Below, piece after piece: positions 42,778 through 50,814 of a DNA stretch of 64,000 nucleotides. How positions within the stretch are numbered: the first letter of the stretch is position 1; each line of letters opens with the position of its first letter. A model generated the notes under the pieces. The model was not told the origin of the DNA. It made no database searches and worked only from the letters and a program-made list of their open reading frames with translations. The position numbers were made by a program, and so were the translations under genes. This DNA is from Leisingera caerulea DSM 24564 (GTDB lineage: Bacteria; Pseudomonadota; Alphaproteobacteria; Rhodobacterales; Rhodobacteraceae), in contig NZ_AXBI01000020.1 in the NCBI RefSeq assembly GCF_000473325.1, forward strand, positions 434,001 through 498,000, written 5' to 3'.

Positions 42778-43377
42778 ATGATCTCAAGACGCGGATTCAT
42801 CGGAAAGGTTGCGGCGGCTGCGGCCTGCAGTGCGCTGTCCGCAATCCCGGCTTTAGGTGCTGATCTTGATATCCCGGATCCTGTCCGGGACAACAGCCGC
42901 CTCGACCGGCTGGTTCCGCTCATCGAGCCGAGGCTCGACCTTTACAATCCGCATACGCGCGAGCGAAAGCAGGTCCTGTTCTTTGGGGCAACCGGTTACA
43001 ACCGTGCCGGCATCCGGGAAATAAACTACCTGCTGCGCGACTGGCGCCAGGATGAAGTCGTGCAGATGGACGTCCGCCTCTACTGGGGGCTCGCGGCGAT
43101 CCGCACCGCGGCCATGCGCGACGGGCTGAGCGGCGAGATCCAGGTGAATTCCGGGTTCCGCAGCAAGGCAACCAACGACTACCTGCGCAGCGAAGGCTAC
43201 GGCGCCGCGGTGAACTCATTCCACCTCAAAGGCCGGGCGATTGATTTTGTGGTGAAGGGCGGGGATGTCGCGAATGTGGCCCGCTATGCGCAGTGGCTGG
43301 AAATCGGTGGAACCGGCCACTACCGCGGCCGGTTCGTTCACATCGATTCCGGGAAGCCCCGTGTATGGTTCGGCTGA
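42778..43377 (+). CDS. Tat-exported M15/DUF882-type peptidase
   Basis: 199 aa. Twin-arginine signal SRRGFIGKVAAAAACSALSA. Catalytic region: QVNSGFRSKATNDYLRSEGY, NSFHLKGRAIDFVVKG (H-x6-D zinc ligands) and GRFVHIDSGKPRVWFG (third histidine). Matches YcbK/DUF882 peptidases that act on peptidoglycan peptides. Convergent with the topoisomerase, 7 bp apart. Confidence 0.88.
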   Translation: MISRRGFIGKVAAAAACSALSAIPALGADLDIPDPVRDNSRLDRLVPLIEPRLDLYNPHTRERKQVLFFGATGYNRAGIREINYLLRDWRQDEVVQMDVRLYWGLAAIRTAAMRDGLSGEIQVNSGFRSKATNDYLRSEGYGAAVNSFHLKGRAIDFVVKGGDVANVARYAQWLEIGGTGHYRGRFVHIDSGKPRVWFG

Positions 43378-43384
43378 TCCCGGA

Positions 43385-45226
43385 TCAGCTGTTGTAGGGC
43401 GAAGGCGGCGCGGGCTCGGTGCTCATTTCTCCGGGATGGGCGCTGCCGGCCTGCAATTGCTGACGGTTCCCGGTGCGCCTCCCGCCTGACTGGCTCGCGC
43501 GCAAGGCCTCCTCGAGAGGAAGCCGCATTTCTTCCGGGATCCGCCCGAACCAGCTCAACACCCGGTGGCGGGCCCGCTCGCCCAGGGTTCCGGACGCATC
43601 TTCCCGGACGATATTGCCCGGGTTCTCCATAACGCGTTCGATCATCCGGCAGGTTGCGGGATCCCAAACGGACCGGGGCGTCTTGCGCAGGGAACGCATC
43701 CCCTGAGGGGAAGGCCGCGGGGGCGCGGGGAACGCCGCCTGCTCGATTTCGCCGCTGGAAGTTGCAGTCCGCAAATGGCCGGCATAAGTCGACGGGCGTC
43801 CCAGTCCTTCCGAGGCCATCAGCTCCAGAAGCACGGATTCCATCGGCCAGCTCCGGACGCCGGTGATCAGGCTCCGGGTCCACGGGTAGTTGAAACCAAC
43901 CTCCCGCTGCCAATCCAGGTCAGACAGCAGCTCCGCATCCTCAGGATCAATGCCGGCAACATTGTCCAGGCGCCAGCTTCCTGGTTCCAGATGGATTTCC
44001 CGGGCCGCCTCAAAGGCGCGGCGCGATACAAGCGCAGCCATCAGCTCCTTGATGGCTGGCCGGGTCCATCCGCCCTCCGGCTGCCGGATCGGACGCCTGA
44101 TCATCTGGCGAAGCCGGTCTGAGTTCAGGGTCGACAGGGCCAGAACGGGGTGCAGCGCCTCATGCGTATCCCCCGTCACCACATCGCCATCAGGCGTGAT
44201 ACGCCCCTCATTTCCCAGCACATCCGCTTCGAGGCCGCTGAGGCCGCAGGAGAAGCCCAGCATGACCACCTTCGAGGCGCTTGCCGGGGATATCGTTCTG
44301 CTGTCCGTGCGCGGATAGGAGATGATCCCGTCCTGATATGCATCCTGCAGCCCGCGCATGGCCAGCGCCGAGCTGATCCCGTGATGACGGGATGCATAGG
44401 CCAGCGCATCTGCCGTGTTGAACGGCCTGACCGTGCCAACGCGCGGGGCAACCGCGGCGCTCAGGGACTGCAACGGGCGTACGGTTCCGGGAACGAGAAG
44501 ACCGGAATGACGCCGGGCCAGCTCCATCAGCCGCCGTATTCGCTTGCCGTCTTCCTGCCCGGTCAGTGCGATCCGCGCCATGAAGGGGCGCCCGCCCATG
44601 GCGGAACGGGCCTGAAAGGTGATCTCTCCGGTTTCCGGGCGCGCTTTGAGGCGTGCCGGAGCCCGGTTGAGCAGCAGCGTGGCGCCAAGAACGGCTGAAC
44701 GCACCCGGCCAACCGGAACGCCGGCCAGGCGCGAGAAGGTCGAGCCAATCCAGCGGTCCGTCACCGCACGCGCCCGCCCGTGAACCGCGTCGGCCACGAT
44801 CTTACGGCCCGAGATCCGGGTCGCAGAAGCCAGGGCGGCCCTGACGCCTTCACGGGTTATCGGCCCGGGGCGCACCCGCACCATGCGGCTCGCCCGCTTG
44901 GGGAAGTGAGACAGGATGATTTCGACAACGTCATATGCGATCACGTCCCCCTCGACATCATTGTCCATCGCAATGACAATCGGGCAGCTTTCCGGAACTT
45001 GGGAAACAGCATCGATAATGCTCTTCACCTTTTCAGGATCCGGACGCCGTCCGGGATCAAGCAGTTTCCCCTTACGGATATCAATCCCAAGCGGGAGCAG
45101 CCGTTTGGGGAAATGGCAAACATGGCCGCCCGTCGCAATGACATGGGACGGCATGCGTATTGCCTCCATTATCCGGGTCCAGGCCTGGGCCTTCCCGTGT
45201 GCTTCGATGATGATCAGGGCCTGCAT
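43385..45226 (-). CDS. Type IA DNA topoisomerase
   Basis: 613 aa from the ATG at 45226. TOPRIM domain: LIIIEAHGKAQAW (Glu8) and PIVIAMDNDVEGDVIAYDVV (Asp88, Asp90). GRARAVTDRWIGSTFSRL and VPVGRVRSAVLG follow. The catalytic tyrosine is in DGIISYPRTDSRTI (about residue 304). The C-terminus lacks zinc-finger cysteines, so it resembles TopB/plasmid-type more than chromosomal TopA. A full-length copy on an element suggests it resolves its own replication or transfer intermediates. Confidence 0.9.
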   Translation of the reverse strand: MQALIIIEAHGKAQAWTRIMEAIRMPSHVIATGGHVCHFPKRLLPLGIDIRKGKLLDPGRRPDPEKVKSIIDAVSQVPESCPIVIAMDNDVEGDVIAYDVVEIILSHFPKRASRMVRVRPGPITREGVRAALASATRISGRKIVADAVHGRARAVTDRWIGSTFSRLAGVPVGRVRSAVLGATLLLNRAPARLKARPETGEITFQARSAMGGRPFMARIALTGQEDGKRIRRLMELARRHSGLLVPGTVRPLQSLSAAVAPRVGTVRPFNTADALAYASRHHGISSALAMRGLQDAYQDGIISYPRTDSRTISPASASKVVMLGFSCGLSGLEADVLGNEGRITPDGDVVTGDTHEALHPVLALSTLNSDRLRQMIRRPIRQPEGGWTRPAIKELMAALVSRRAFEAAREIHLEPGSWRLDNVAGIDPEDAELLSDLDWQREVGFNYPWTRSLITGVRSWPMESVLLELMASEGLGRPSTYAGHLRTATSSGEIEQAAFPAPPRPSPQGMRSLRKTPRSVWDPATCRMIERVMENPGNIVREDASGTLGERARHRVLSWFGRIPEEMRLPLEEALRASQSGGRRTGNRQQLQAGSAHPGEMSTEPAPPSPYNS

Positions 45227-45263
45227 TTCACGCTCACATTTTACCCTAGAGTCTGTCGAGGGA

Positions 45264-45274
45264 ATGCGAAAAAG
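45264..45274 (-). promoter_or_regulatory. Motif copy upstream of the topoisomerase gene
   Basis: ATGCGAAAAAG; on the reverse strand TTGCTTTTTCGCAT, identical over 14 bases to the copy at the primase operon promoter (60245-60258). It lies 38 bp before the start codon. Confidence 0.5.
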
Positions 45275-45314
45275 CAAAGATATTTCTTCGTGAGGCGTCG
45301 GCCCTATGCACAAA

Positions 45315-45341
45315 AAAGGCCCCGATAAGATCGGGGCCTTT
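45315..45341 (-). terminator. Intrinsic terminator of the tail-fibre-like gene
   Basis: Twelve-bp stem (AAAGGCCCCGAT, 45315-45326, with 45330-45341) and a 3-nt loop; on the reverse strand it is followed by a T-run. It isolates this gene from the topoisomerase promoter. Confidence 0.92.
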
Positions 45342-45360
45342 CTCTTTGCGTCTGGCGCAA

Positions 45361-47592
45361 TTACTGGAGCGCATCTTCGAGCGTCTGCACCCGTTCGTCC
45401 AGCTCCTGGATCGCCGCCAGCATGGGCGAGATGATCTGGAGGTAGTCGACCGCCTTGGTGCCGGCCGCATTGGTGCGAACCGCCGTGGGCATGACGGCCT
45501 CGATCTCCTGGGCGATCACACCGTAGGCTTGCTGCCCGGTTTCCTTCCAGGAGTAGGTGACCGGGTTCAGATCGCGGACGATCTCCATGCCATCGGCCGC
45601 CTGAACCGTTTCGATGTCCTTCTTCAGATTGCGGTCCGAGAAGTAGTAGTAGGCTTTCGAGTAGAACGCCGTGGCGTAGAGATGGCCGTCGTAGTTCAGG
45701 CGGGTTTTGCGCGTCGGGTTGCTGGTCCCACCATAGAACTGACCGTTGGCCTTTGAGTAGCCACTGTACTTCATCACACCGGCGCTGCTGTCGGTGGCGC
45801 CCTTGCGGCGGTGATTCGAAGACAGGGCAATTGACGGGTTACCGTTTACACCGTTGCCGTTCGATACGTCGATACCAGATCCGCCTCCGATGGAGCGGGT
45901 GGTAACAACGTCACCGCTGCGCTTGACGATGATTCCAGTGTTGCTTCCGGAAAGCCCCTGCAGCGCGGCCAGCATGGACGCGGGGCGGATTGTCCGGTTT
46001 GCGGTCAGGTTGCCGCCGCCGGTCAGGCCCGCTCCGGTGTTGATCTGGCGGCTGCGGTAGGCATAGCGGCCGTCACCCCAGGAGGTGTTGAAGCTGAACG
46101 TATTGCCCGACTTCGAAAGTCCGGTGCCAGCGGAAAAGGAAGCAACGCGTGCATCGACGTAGCTCTTGTTTGCCGCATCCGTGCTCCTGATCGGGGTCGA
46201 AAGACCACCCAGCGTGCCGTCCAGCCGGAACACGAAGTTCTTCGCGCTTGCTCCGCTTTGCAGCCTGATATACAGCGGCTTGTTATGTCCGTTGGGGGAA
46301 ATCCCGGTCAGGAAGTGGCCGGAGCTTCCGCCGTGGAAGGTCACGTACTGACCTGCATCACGGCCGAAGCGGATGTTGGTGCCCGGAGTGTTGCTGTTGC
46401 GGAAGCTGCGCAGTTCGCCGGTGAAGGTCTTCACGCCGCTGATCGACTGGTTGCCCGAGGTGCGCAGAACCGTCCCGTCAACACTGAAGGTCGTTCCGCT
46501 CAGGTTCAGACCGGAGCCGGCAGAATACGTGGTGCCGACCGCAGCTGCGGCGGCAGCGTCCACGTAGGACTTGTTGGCGGCCTGGCTGCCCGCAGTCGGG
46601 GTGTTGACGACCACCGAGCCGGTGAAGGTCTTGGCGCCAGAGATGGTCTCATTGCCGGTGTTGTTCACGAAGCGGTTGTCGCCCCACGCCACGTCAAACG
46701 CGAGCGTGCGGTTGGATGCAAGCGAGCCGCCGCCGGTCAGGCCGGTTCCGGTGTTTACCAGGCGCGAACGCAGTGCGTAACGGCCGTCACCCCAGCCGGT
46801 GTCGAAGGAGATGGTGCGGTTTTGCGTCAGATCGCCGCCGCCGGTCAGACCGGTGCCAGAGTCGATGCGGATCGCCTTCAGGTCATCAACGTCGTCCTGG
46901 GTCGATTTCACAATCGTGTCGACATAGAATTTGCTGGCCGCATCCTGATTGTCGACCGGATCGAGAAGGTTCTCGATCTTGAAGCCGCCCATATCCAGTT
47001 CACGGGTCGCATTGTGGTTGCCCAGGTGGTCCCCGTTGGCCGTGACATAGGTCTGCAGGAAGTTGTAGTTGACCGCATCAGCGCCGTTGACCGGATCATC
47101 CACGTTGACGATCCGCCGGTTCGACATGTTCAGGTTCTGGGTCGCGGTGTGGTTGCCGAGATCATCGCCTGCCCCGGCCACAGCCGTGTCGACATAGGCT
47201 CGGTTCACCGCATGCGTCGGCCCTGACGGCGCCGGCAGCTGGAAGATGCCGAAACCGTTCATATTGATGACCTGCGTGGCCGTGTGGTTGCCAAGGTTGT
47301 CGCCGTTGGCAGACACGTAGTCCTGCAGATACTTGAGGCTGATCGCATCCAGCGGATTGGTCGGGTCGGCCAGGTTGAAGATGGAATAGCCATCCATGTT
47401 CAGATCCCGCGTCGCGACGTGCGACCCCAGGTTATCCCCCGAGCCGTTCGTCGACGTGTATGCGTCAAAGGACGGGTTGTTCAGGGAGTTGACATCAGAC
47501 CCGTCAGAACGGCCGTTCGCGATCGCTGGTTGTGCCAGGACAGCGGCCAGGGCCGTCGAAGCCACGAGGGAGATTTGTATCTTCCGTTTCAT
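45361..47592 (-). CDS. Exported tail-fibre-like protein with S74 chaperone domain
   Basis: 743 aa from the ATG at 47592 (GGAGAAGGG upstream). A signal peptide (LVASTALAAVLAQPAIA) precedes four ~45-residue repeats with GDNLGNHTATQ-type starts and DAV--YLQ-YV ends, then beta-rich repeats (NTGTGLTGGGSLASNRTLAF, WGDGRYALRSR) typical of phage tail fibres. The last ~95 residues are a peptidase S74 domain (SDRNLKKDIETVQAADGMEI, VTYSWKETGQQAYGVIAQEI, KAVDYLQIISPMLAAIQELD) that trimerises fibres and self-cleaves. Likely a trimeric surface adhesin. Confidence 0.85.
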   Translation of the reverse strand: MKRKIQISLVASTALAAVLAQPAIANGRSDGSDVNSLNNPSFDAYTSTNGSGDNLGSHVATRDLNMDGYSIFNLADPTNPLDAISLKYLQDYVSANGDNLGNHTATQVINMNGFGIFQLPAPSGPTHAVNRAYVDTAVAGAGDDLGNHTATQNLNMSNRRIVNVDDPVNGADAVNYNFLQTYVTANGDHLGNHNATRELDMGGFKIENLLDPVDNQDAASKFYVDTIVKSTQDDVDDLKAIRIDSGTGLTGGGDLTQNRTISFDTGWGDGRYALRSRLVNTGTGLTGGGSLASNRTLAFDVAWGDNRFVNNTGNETISGAKTFTGSVVVNTPTAGSQAANKSYVDAAAAAAVGTTYSAGSGLNLSGTTFSVDGTVLRTSGNQSISGVKTFTGELRSFRNSNTPGTNIRFGRDAGQYVTFHGGSSGHFLTGISPNGHNKPLYIRLQSGASAKNFVFRLDGTLGGLSTPIRSTDAANKSYVDARVASFSAGTGLSKSGNTFSFNTSWGDGRYAYRSRQINTGAGLTGGGNLTANRTIRPASMLAALQGLSGSNTGIIVKRSGDVVTTRSIGGGSGIDVSNGNGVNGNPSIALSSNHRRKGATDSSAGVMKYSGYSKANGQFYGGTSNPTRKTRLNYDGHLYATAFYSKAYYYFSDRNLKKDIETVQAADGMEIVRDLNPVTYSWKETGQQAYGVIAQEIEAVMPTAVRTNAAGTKAVDYLQIISPMLAAIQELDERVQTLEDALQ

Positions 47593-47943
47593 TGCCCTTC
47601 TCCGGGTTGCTGAAAAATATCCTGTCTCGCATATTAGAAAGGTCTGCGAAAAACCCAAACCATTTATTGTCCGCAAGACTCCCCGCTGGAAATACTTTGA
47701 ACGCCATTCCGCCTTGCAATACGCGGGAATCTGGCACGCTATAGTTGATGAAAAGCACGATAAAACAGTCGTTTACGTCGTTAAATACCCGATCAGGCAG
47801 GGGTCAGGCCGCTTTTTGCCGGATCCGTGAAAAATTAGATGAAACGCCTGTTATCCCCATAAACTAGCACTTGCGGCATTTGTGTTTTCACACGCCCGCC
47901 GTAGCTTCACAGAATATGTGAAAAAGATAATCGGAGTCCGAAA
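47593..47943. promoter_or_regulatory. Divergent gap between tail-fibre-like and helicase genes
   Basis: Motif copies TGCGAAAAAC (47645-47654) and ATGTGAAAAAG (47916-47926). Reverse promoter TTGGGT-N16-TAATAT can be drawn with the motif in its spacer. A TATAGT at 47740-47745 lies 2 bp before an ATG opening a 39-codon frame (47748-47867) that might be a leaderless small gene. GTTTTCAC near 47884 and TTATCC near 47850 are the only other notable elements. Confidence 0.4.
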
Positions 47944-49542
47944 ATGCGGCTGACCCATGAACAACAGGATATCCAGGACTATTCCGCCGGAATGGGCCCT
48001 TCGGATAACCTGAAGGTGATCGCTTTCGCGGGCGCAGGTAAAACCACGACGCTGAAAGCCGTCGCAAGCGCCCGTAAGAACCGCGGTGTCTACCTCGCGT
48101 TCAACAAGTCGATCGCTGATGAGGCGAAGCGTAAGCTGGCCATGACGAAGTGCTCGGCCTCAACCATGCACAGCCTTGCTTTCGGGGCCGTGCGGGATGT
48201 TATCGGAAAGCCGATCACCATCAATGCGCGCGCCATTCGCGAGACCGGCATCATGTCCCGGTTCCACATTCCGAATGTCGAGGGCTGGAACGATTACCGT
48301 ATTGCCTCGGCCGTCGGCCGCACCCTTTCGGCCTTCTGCAACTCTTCCCATGAGGAGTTCGATATCAGCCATGGTGAAGAGGCGCTGGTCAGCTCCCTTG
48401 GCGATCCGGACATGATCCGTGACCCCCGTAAGCGCGAACAGGCACGGGATGCGATGCAGCGGCTGGCGACACCGCTGATGAATATGGCGGAGGCGCTGTG
48501 GTCCCATTACCTGGAGAAGCAGGAGATGAGCCACGACATGTACCTCAAGGCTCTCGATCTGGACGCCGACCTGCGCGGGGCAGCCTTTTCGAGCTTCCGC
48601 TACCTGATGGTCGATGAAGCCCAGGACATCAACCCGGTGCAGCGCTCGATCATCACCAAAACCGGACTTCCGATCATCGCGGTGGGCGACCCTTACCAGC
48701 AGATTTACTCCTGGCGCGGCGCGGAGAACGCGCTGGACCTGCTGCCTGGTGAAACCAAGTACCTCACCCAGTCCTTCCGCTTCGGGGAAGACATCGCAGA
48801 AATCGCCCGGCACATTCTCAACACCCGTCCGGACGGCGGGCCGCAGCAACGCCTGATCGGCGCCGGCTCCGGCAACATCACCGGTCATGAGGGCGCCAAG
48901 ATCGCAATCGTGTGCCGCACAAACCTGGGCATGATCGACGAGGCGCTGAACTGCATGCGCAAAGGGATGAGCCTGCATGTCGACAACATGCAGGGGCTTC
49001 TGCAGGACGTGCGCTCCGCCCAGGCGCTGTTCGACGGCCGCCCGGACAAGGTCCAGTCTGCCGATCTCAAGCATTACGACACCTGGGATGAGCTGCGCAT
49101 GGAAGCGGAGGAGGCGGACCAGTCCCTGATGAAACTGGTCAACCTCGTCGAGGGGGAAATGGTCCCGCAGATCGAAGCGCTATCCAGCCATCAGCGCAAG
49201 GACCAGGGCGACGCGGCCGTGATGATCTGCACCGCCCACCGCTCCAAGGGCCTTGAGTGGCCAGCGGTGCAGCTCGGCGCCGACTGGAAAGACGTCGGGA
49301 CGATGGGCAAGCGGTACCGCAAAGCGGCCACACAATCCGAAAAGCACAAGACGCTCGCGCTCGAAGAGTGGAATGCGCTTTACGTGGCCGCGACCCGCTC
49401 GATCCTGCGCCTGCGCGGCCATGAGCGCATCTGCTTCCCGGAGCCTGATCTGGAAGATGAGTATGAGCCGATGGCCGCTGTCGAGGAGCGCCGCAGGTCC
49501 ATGACCGTTGAGGAGGGGGAGGAGATCCGCTTTCCGCAGTAA
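47944..49542 (+). CDS. UvrD/Rep-family superfamily I helicase
   Basis: 532 aa. Motif I VIAFAGAGKTTTLKAVASAR, Ia GVYLAFNKSIADEA, II YLMVDEAQDINPVQRSII, III GLPIIAVGDPYQQIYSWRGA, IV LTQSFRFGEDIAEIARHIL, V TAHRSKGLEWPAVQLGAD, VI EWNALYVAATRSILRLRGH. Shorter than UvrD, lacking much of the 1B/2B domains; it is closest in layout to FBH1/plasmid-type DNA helicases. It probably serves DNA repair or transfer. Confidence 0.92.
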   Translation: MRLTHEQQDIQDYSAGMGPSDNLKVIAFAGAGKTTTLKAVASARKNRGVYLAFNKSIADEAKRKLAMTKCSASTMHSLAFGAVRDVIGKPITINARAIRETGIMSRFHIPNVEGWNDYRIASAVGRTLSAFCNSSHEEFDISHGEEALVSSLGDPDMIRDPRKREQARDAMQRLATPLMNMAEALWSHYLEKQEMSHDMYLKALDLDADLRGAAFSSFRYLMVDEAQDINPVQRSIITKTGLPIIAVGDPYQQIYSWRGAENALDLLPGETKYLTQSFRFGEDIAEIARHILNTRPDGGPQQRLIGAGSGNITGHEGAKIAIVCRTNLGMIDEALNCMRKGMSLHVDNMQGLLQDVRSAQALFDGRPDKVQSADLKHYDTWDELRMEAEEADQSLMKLVNLVEGEMVPQIEALSSHQRKDQGDAAVMICTAHRSKGLEWPAVQLGADWKDVGTMGKRYRKAATQSEKHKTLALEEWNALYVAATRSILRLRGHERICFPEPDLEDEYEPMAAVEERRRSMTVEEGEEIRFPQ

Positions 49543-49565
49543 ACCGGACTCGTGAAGCCGATCTG

Positions 49566-49592
49566 AAGCCGCCCTTTACGGGGCGGCTTTTT
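49566..49592 (+). terminator. Intrinsic terminator after the helicase gene
   Basis: AAGCCGCCC (49566-49574) pairs with GGGCGGCTT (49581-49589), then TTT. The stop codon of the convergent HIT gene lies in its loop. Confidence 0.88.
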
Positions 49593-50043
49593 GCGTGGCA
49601 GGGCGGTCCGGATCAGACATCCGGGCACGAATCCGGTCTGCCGTCAGTGAAAGCGCTATGCCGCCCGGGTTCGGTGGCAGGGTGAACTTATCGAGCCCTT
49701 CCTCGAGATACCGCGCCGATGTGACATCGTGGCGGTCCATCATCGGAACAACATGCGCATGAGCATGCGGCACATGAATTCCGGTGTAGAAGAAGGCAAC
49801 ACGCTCTGCCGCCCATTCCCGTTTCATCACGCGTGCAAGCCGCTGCCCTGTAGACATGATCCGTAATGCGGTGGCTTCCGGGAGGTCATCGAACCAGGGA
49901 TGGTGCTGCTTGGGGATGATCAGGGCGTGACCTTCACGGATCGGGTGAAGATCGAGAAACGCAAGCACGAGATCGTCCTCAAAAAGCCTGTGTGCTGGCA
50001 GCTCCGCCCGGGCAATCCGGCAAAAGATACAGGTGTCGGCCAT
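49576..50043 (-). CDS. HIT-family hydrolase
   Basis: 155 aa from the ATG at 50043. CIFCRIARAELPAHRLFEDD, LAFLDLHPIREGHALIIPKQ with HHPWFDDLP, and the histidine triad VPHAHAHVVPMM. HIT proteins hydrolyse nucleotide conjugates such as Ap4A or adenylated amino groups. The frame is open upstream but the 50043 start gives the usual N-terminus. Downstream of the Dot/Icm genes with a 148-bp gap that holds no gene. Confidence 0.9.
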   Translation of the reverse strand: MADTCIFCRIARAELPAHRLFEDDLVLAFLDLHPIREGHALIIPKQHHPWFDDLPEATALRIMSTGQRLARVMKREWAAERVAFFYTGIHVPHAHAHVVPMMDRHDVTSARYLEEGLDKFTLPPNPGGIALSLTADRIRARMSDPDRPATQKAAP

Positions 50044-50191
50044 CCGGACCCCATCCATCAGATTATGCAAGGGCCACGCTACTTCATCTGCTGGGAGTAT
50101 CAAGGCAGCGTCTAGGCGGGCTGGAACGCAAATGAGGGCGCAAGCGCCCTCATCAACTCCCGTTCCGTGTCTCTGATCCGCCCGGTAAGCC

Positions 50192-50749
50192 TCAGGGCGC
50201 GCTCGCCGTGATGAGCTGCTCAATAACGCTGACCGCCAGAGGAAAGTTGACCGCAAGCACGCCGGCAATGACAAAGGTCATGCCCGGACCGAACGTCTTG
50301 GGGCCGCCCCCGCCGCCAATCGCAGTATCACGCAGGAGCATCAGGCCGCGCATGACGCCGATCAGCCCAACAAACTGCACGACCGTGACAATGCCAACGA
50401 TCATCGATCTGCCCGCGGTATCCGCCTCAAACAAGCCCACGGTCGACGGGGCATAGGCAAAGATGGAGGCGGCGTCATGGGCCTCTTCAGCAAAGATCGT
50501 TTGCGCGATCGTAGAGGTCAGGCCGGGCAGGGCGATAAAGCAGACGCCGATAATGAAGGACCAGGCCGGAGAGGCCCAGGATCCGGCGTTGCGGCCCATC
50601 TCGCTGCGCTTGGAAGCCGCCTTGATGGACATCATCACGATCACGATGCCCGTGATCCAGGACAGCACATACAGCAGGCCGGTCAGGCCGCCGCCGCCCG
50701 GTGAGATCGCAGCAACAAGGTTTTCGATGATCTTAAGGAGATCGACCAT
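50192..50749 (-). CDS. dotE: DotE/IcmC (TraQ-like) type IVB inner-membrane protein
   Basis: 185 aa with about four membrane helices: LTGLLYVLSWITGIVIVMMS, WSFIIGVCFIALPGLTSTIA, IVGIVTVVQFVGLIGVMRGL and GMTFVIAGVLAVNFPLAVSV. The start MVDLLKIIENLVAAI, the RG-MLL segment and the GMTF-IAG--A-NF end follow Legionella IcmC closely. Its place after dotG-dotF is the same as icmC/traQ. Confidence 0.85.
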   Translation of the reverse strand: MVDLLKIIENLVAAISPGGGGLTGLLYVLSWITGIVIVMMSIKAASKRSEMGRNAGSWASPAWSFIIGVCFIALPGLTSTIAQTIFAEEAHDAASIFAYAPSTVGLFEADTAGRSMIVGIVTVVQFVGLIGVMRGLMLLRDTAIGGGGGPKTFGPGMTFVIAGVLAVNFPLAVSVIEQLITASAP

Positions 50750-50768
50750 TGGAGGGCTCCGGCTTCAC

Positions 50769-50777
50769 TTTTCGCAT
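50769..50777 (-). promoter_or_regulatory. Motif copy between dotF-like and dotE
   Basis: TTTTCGCAT (reverse ATGCGAAAA) 19 bp before the dotE start, inside the operon. No promoter hexamers fit, so an internal regulatory site. Confidence 0.35.
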
Positions 50778-50814
50778 TGAGGTCGAAGGGGCGGCCGCAG
50801 CCGCCCCGTCAGTA

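Noticed and set aside
46258..47226. A 322-codon forward frame
   Set aside because: Antisense to the repeat region of the tail-fibre-like gene; its repeated composition simply mirrors the repeats of the real protein.
45361..47592. Prophage remnant
   Set aside because: Only the fibre-like protein is phage-like; it has a signal peptide and no capsid, portal, terminase or tail genes are nearby.
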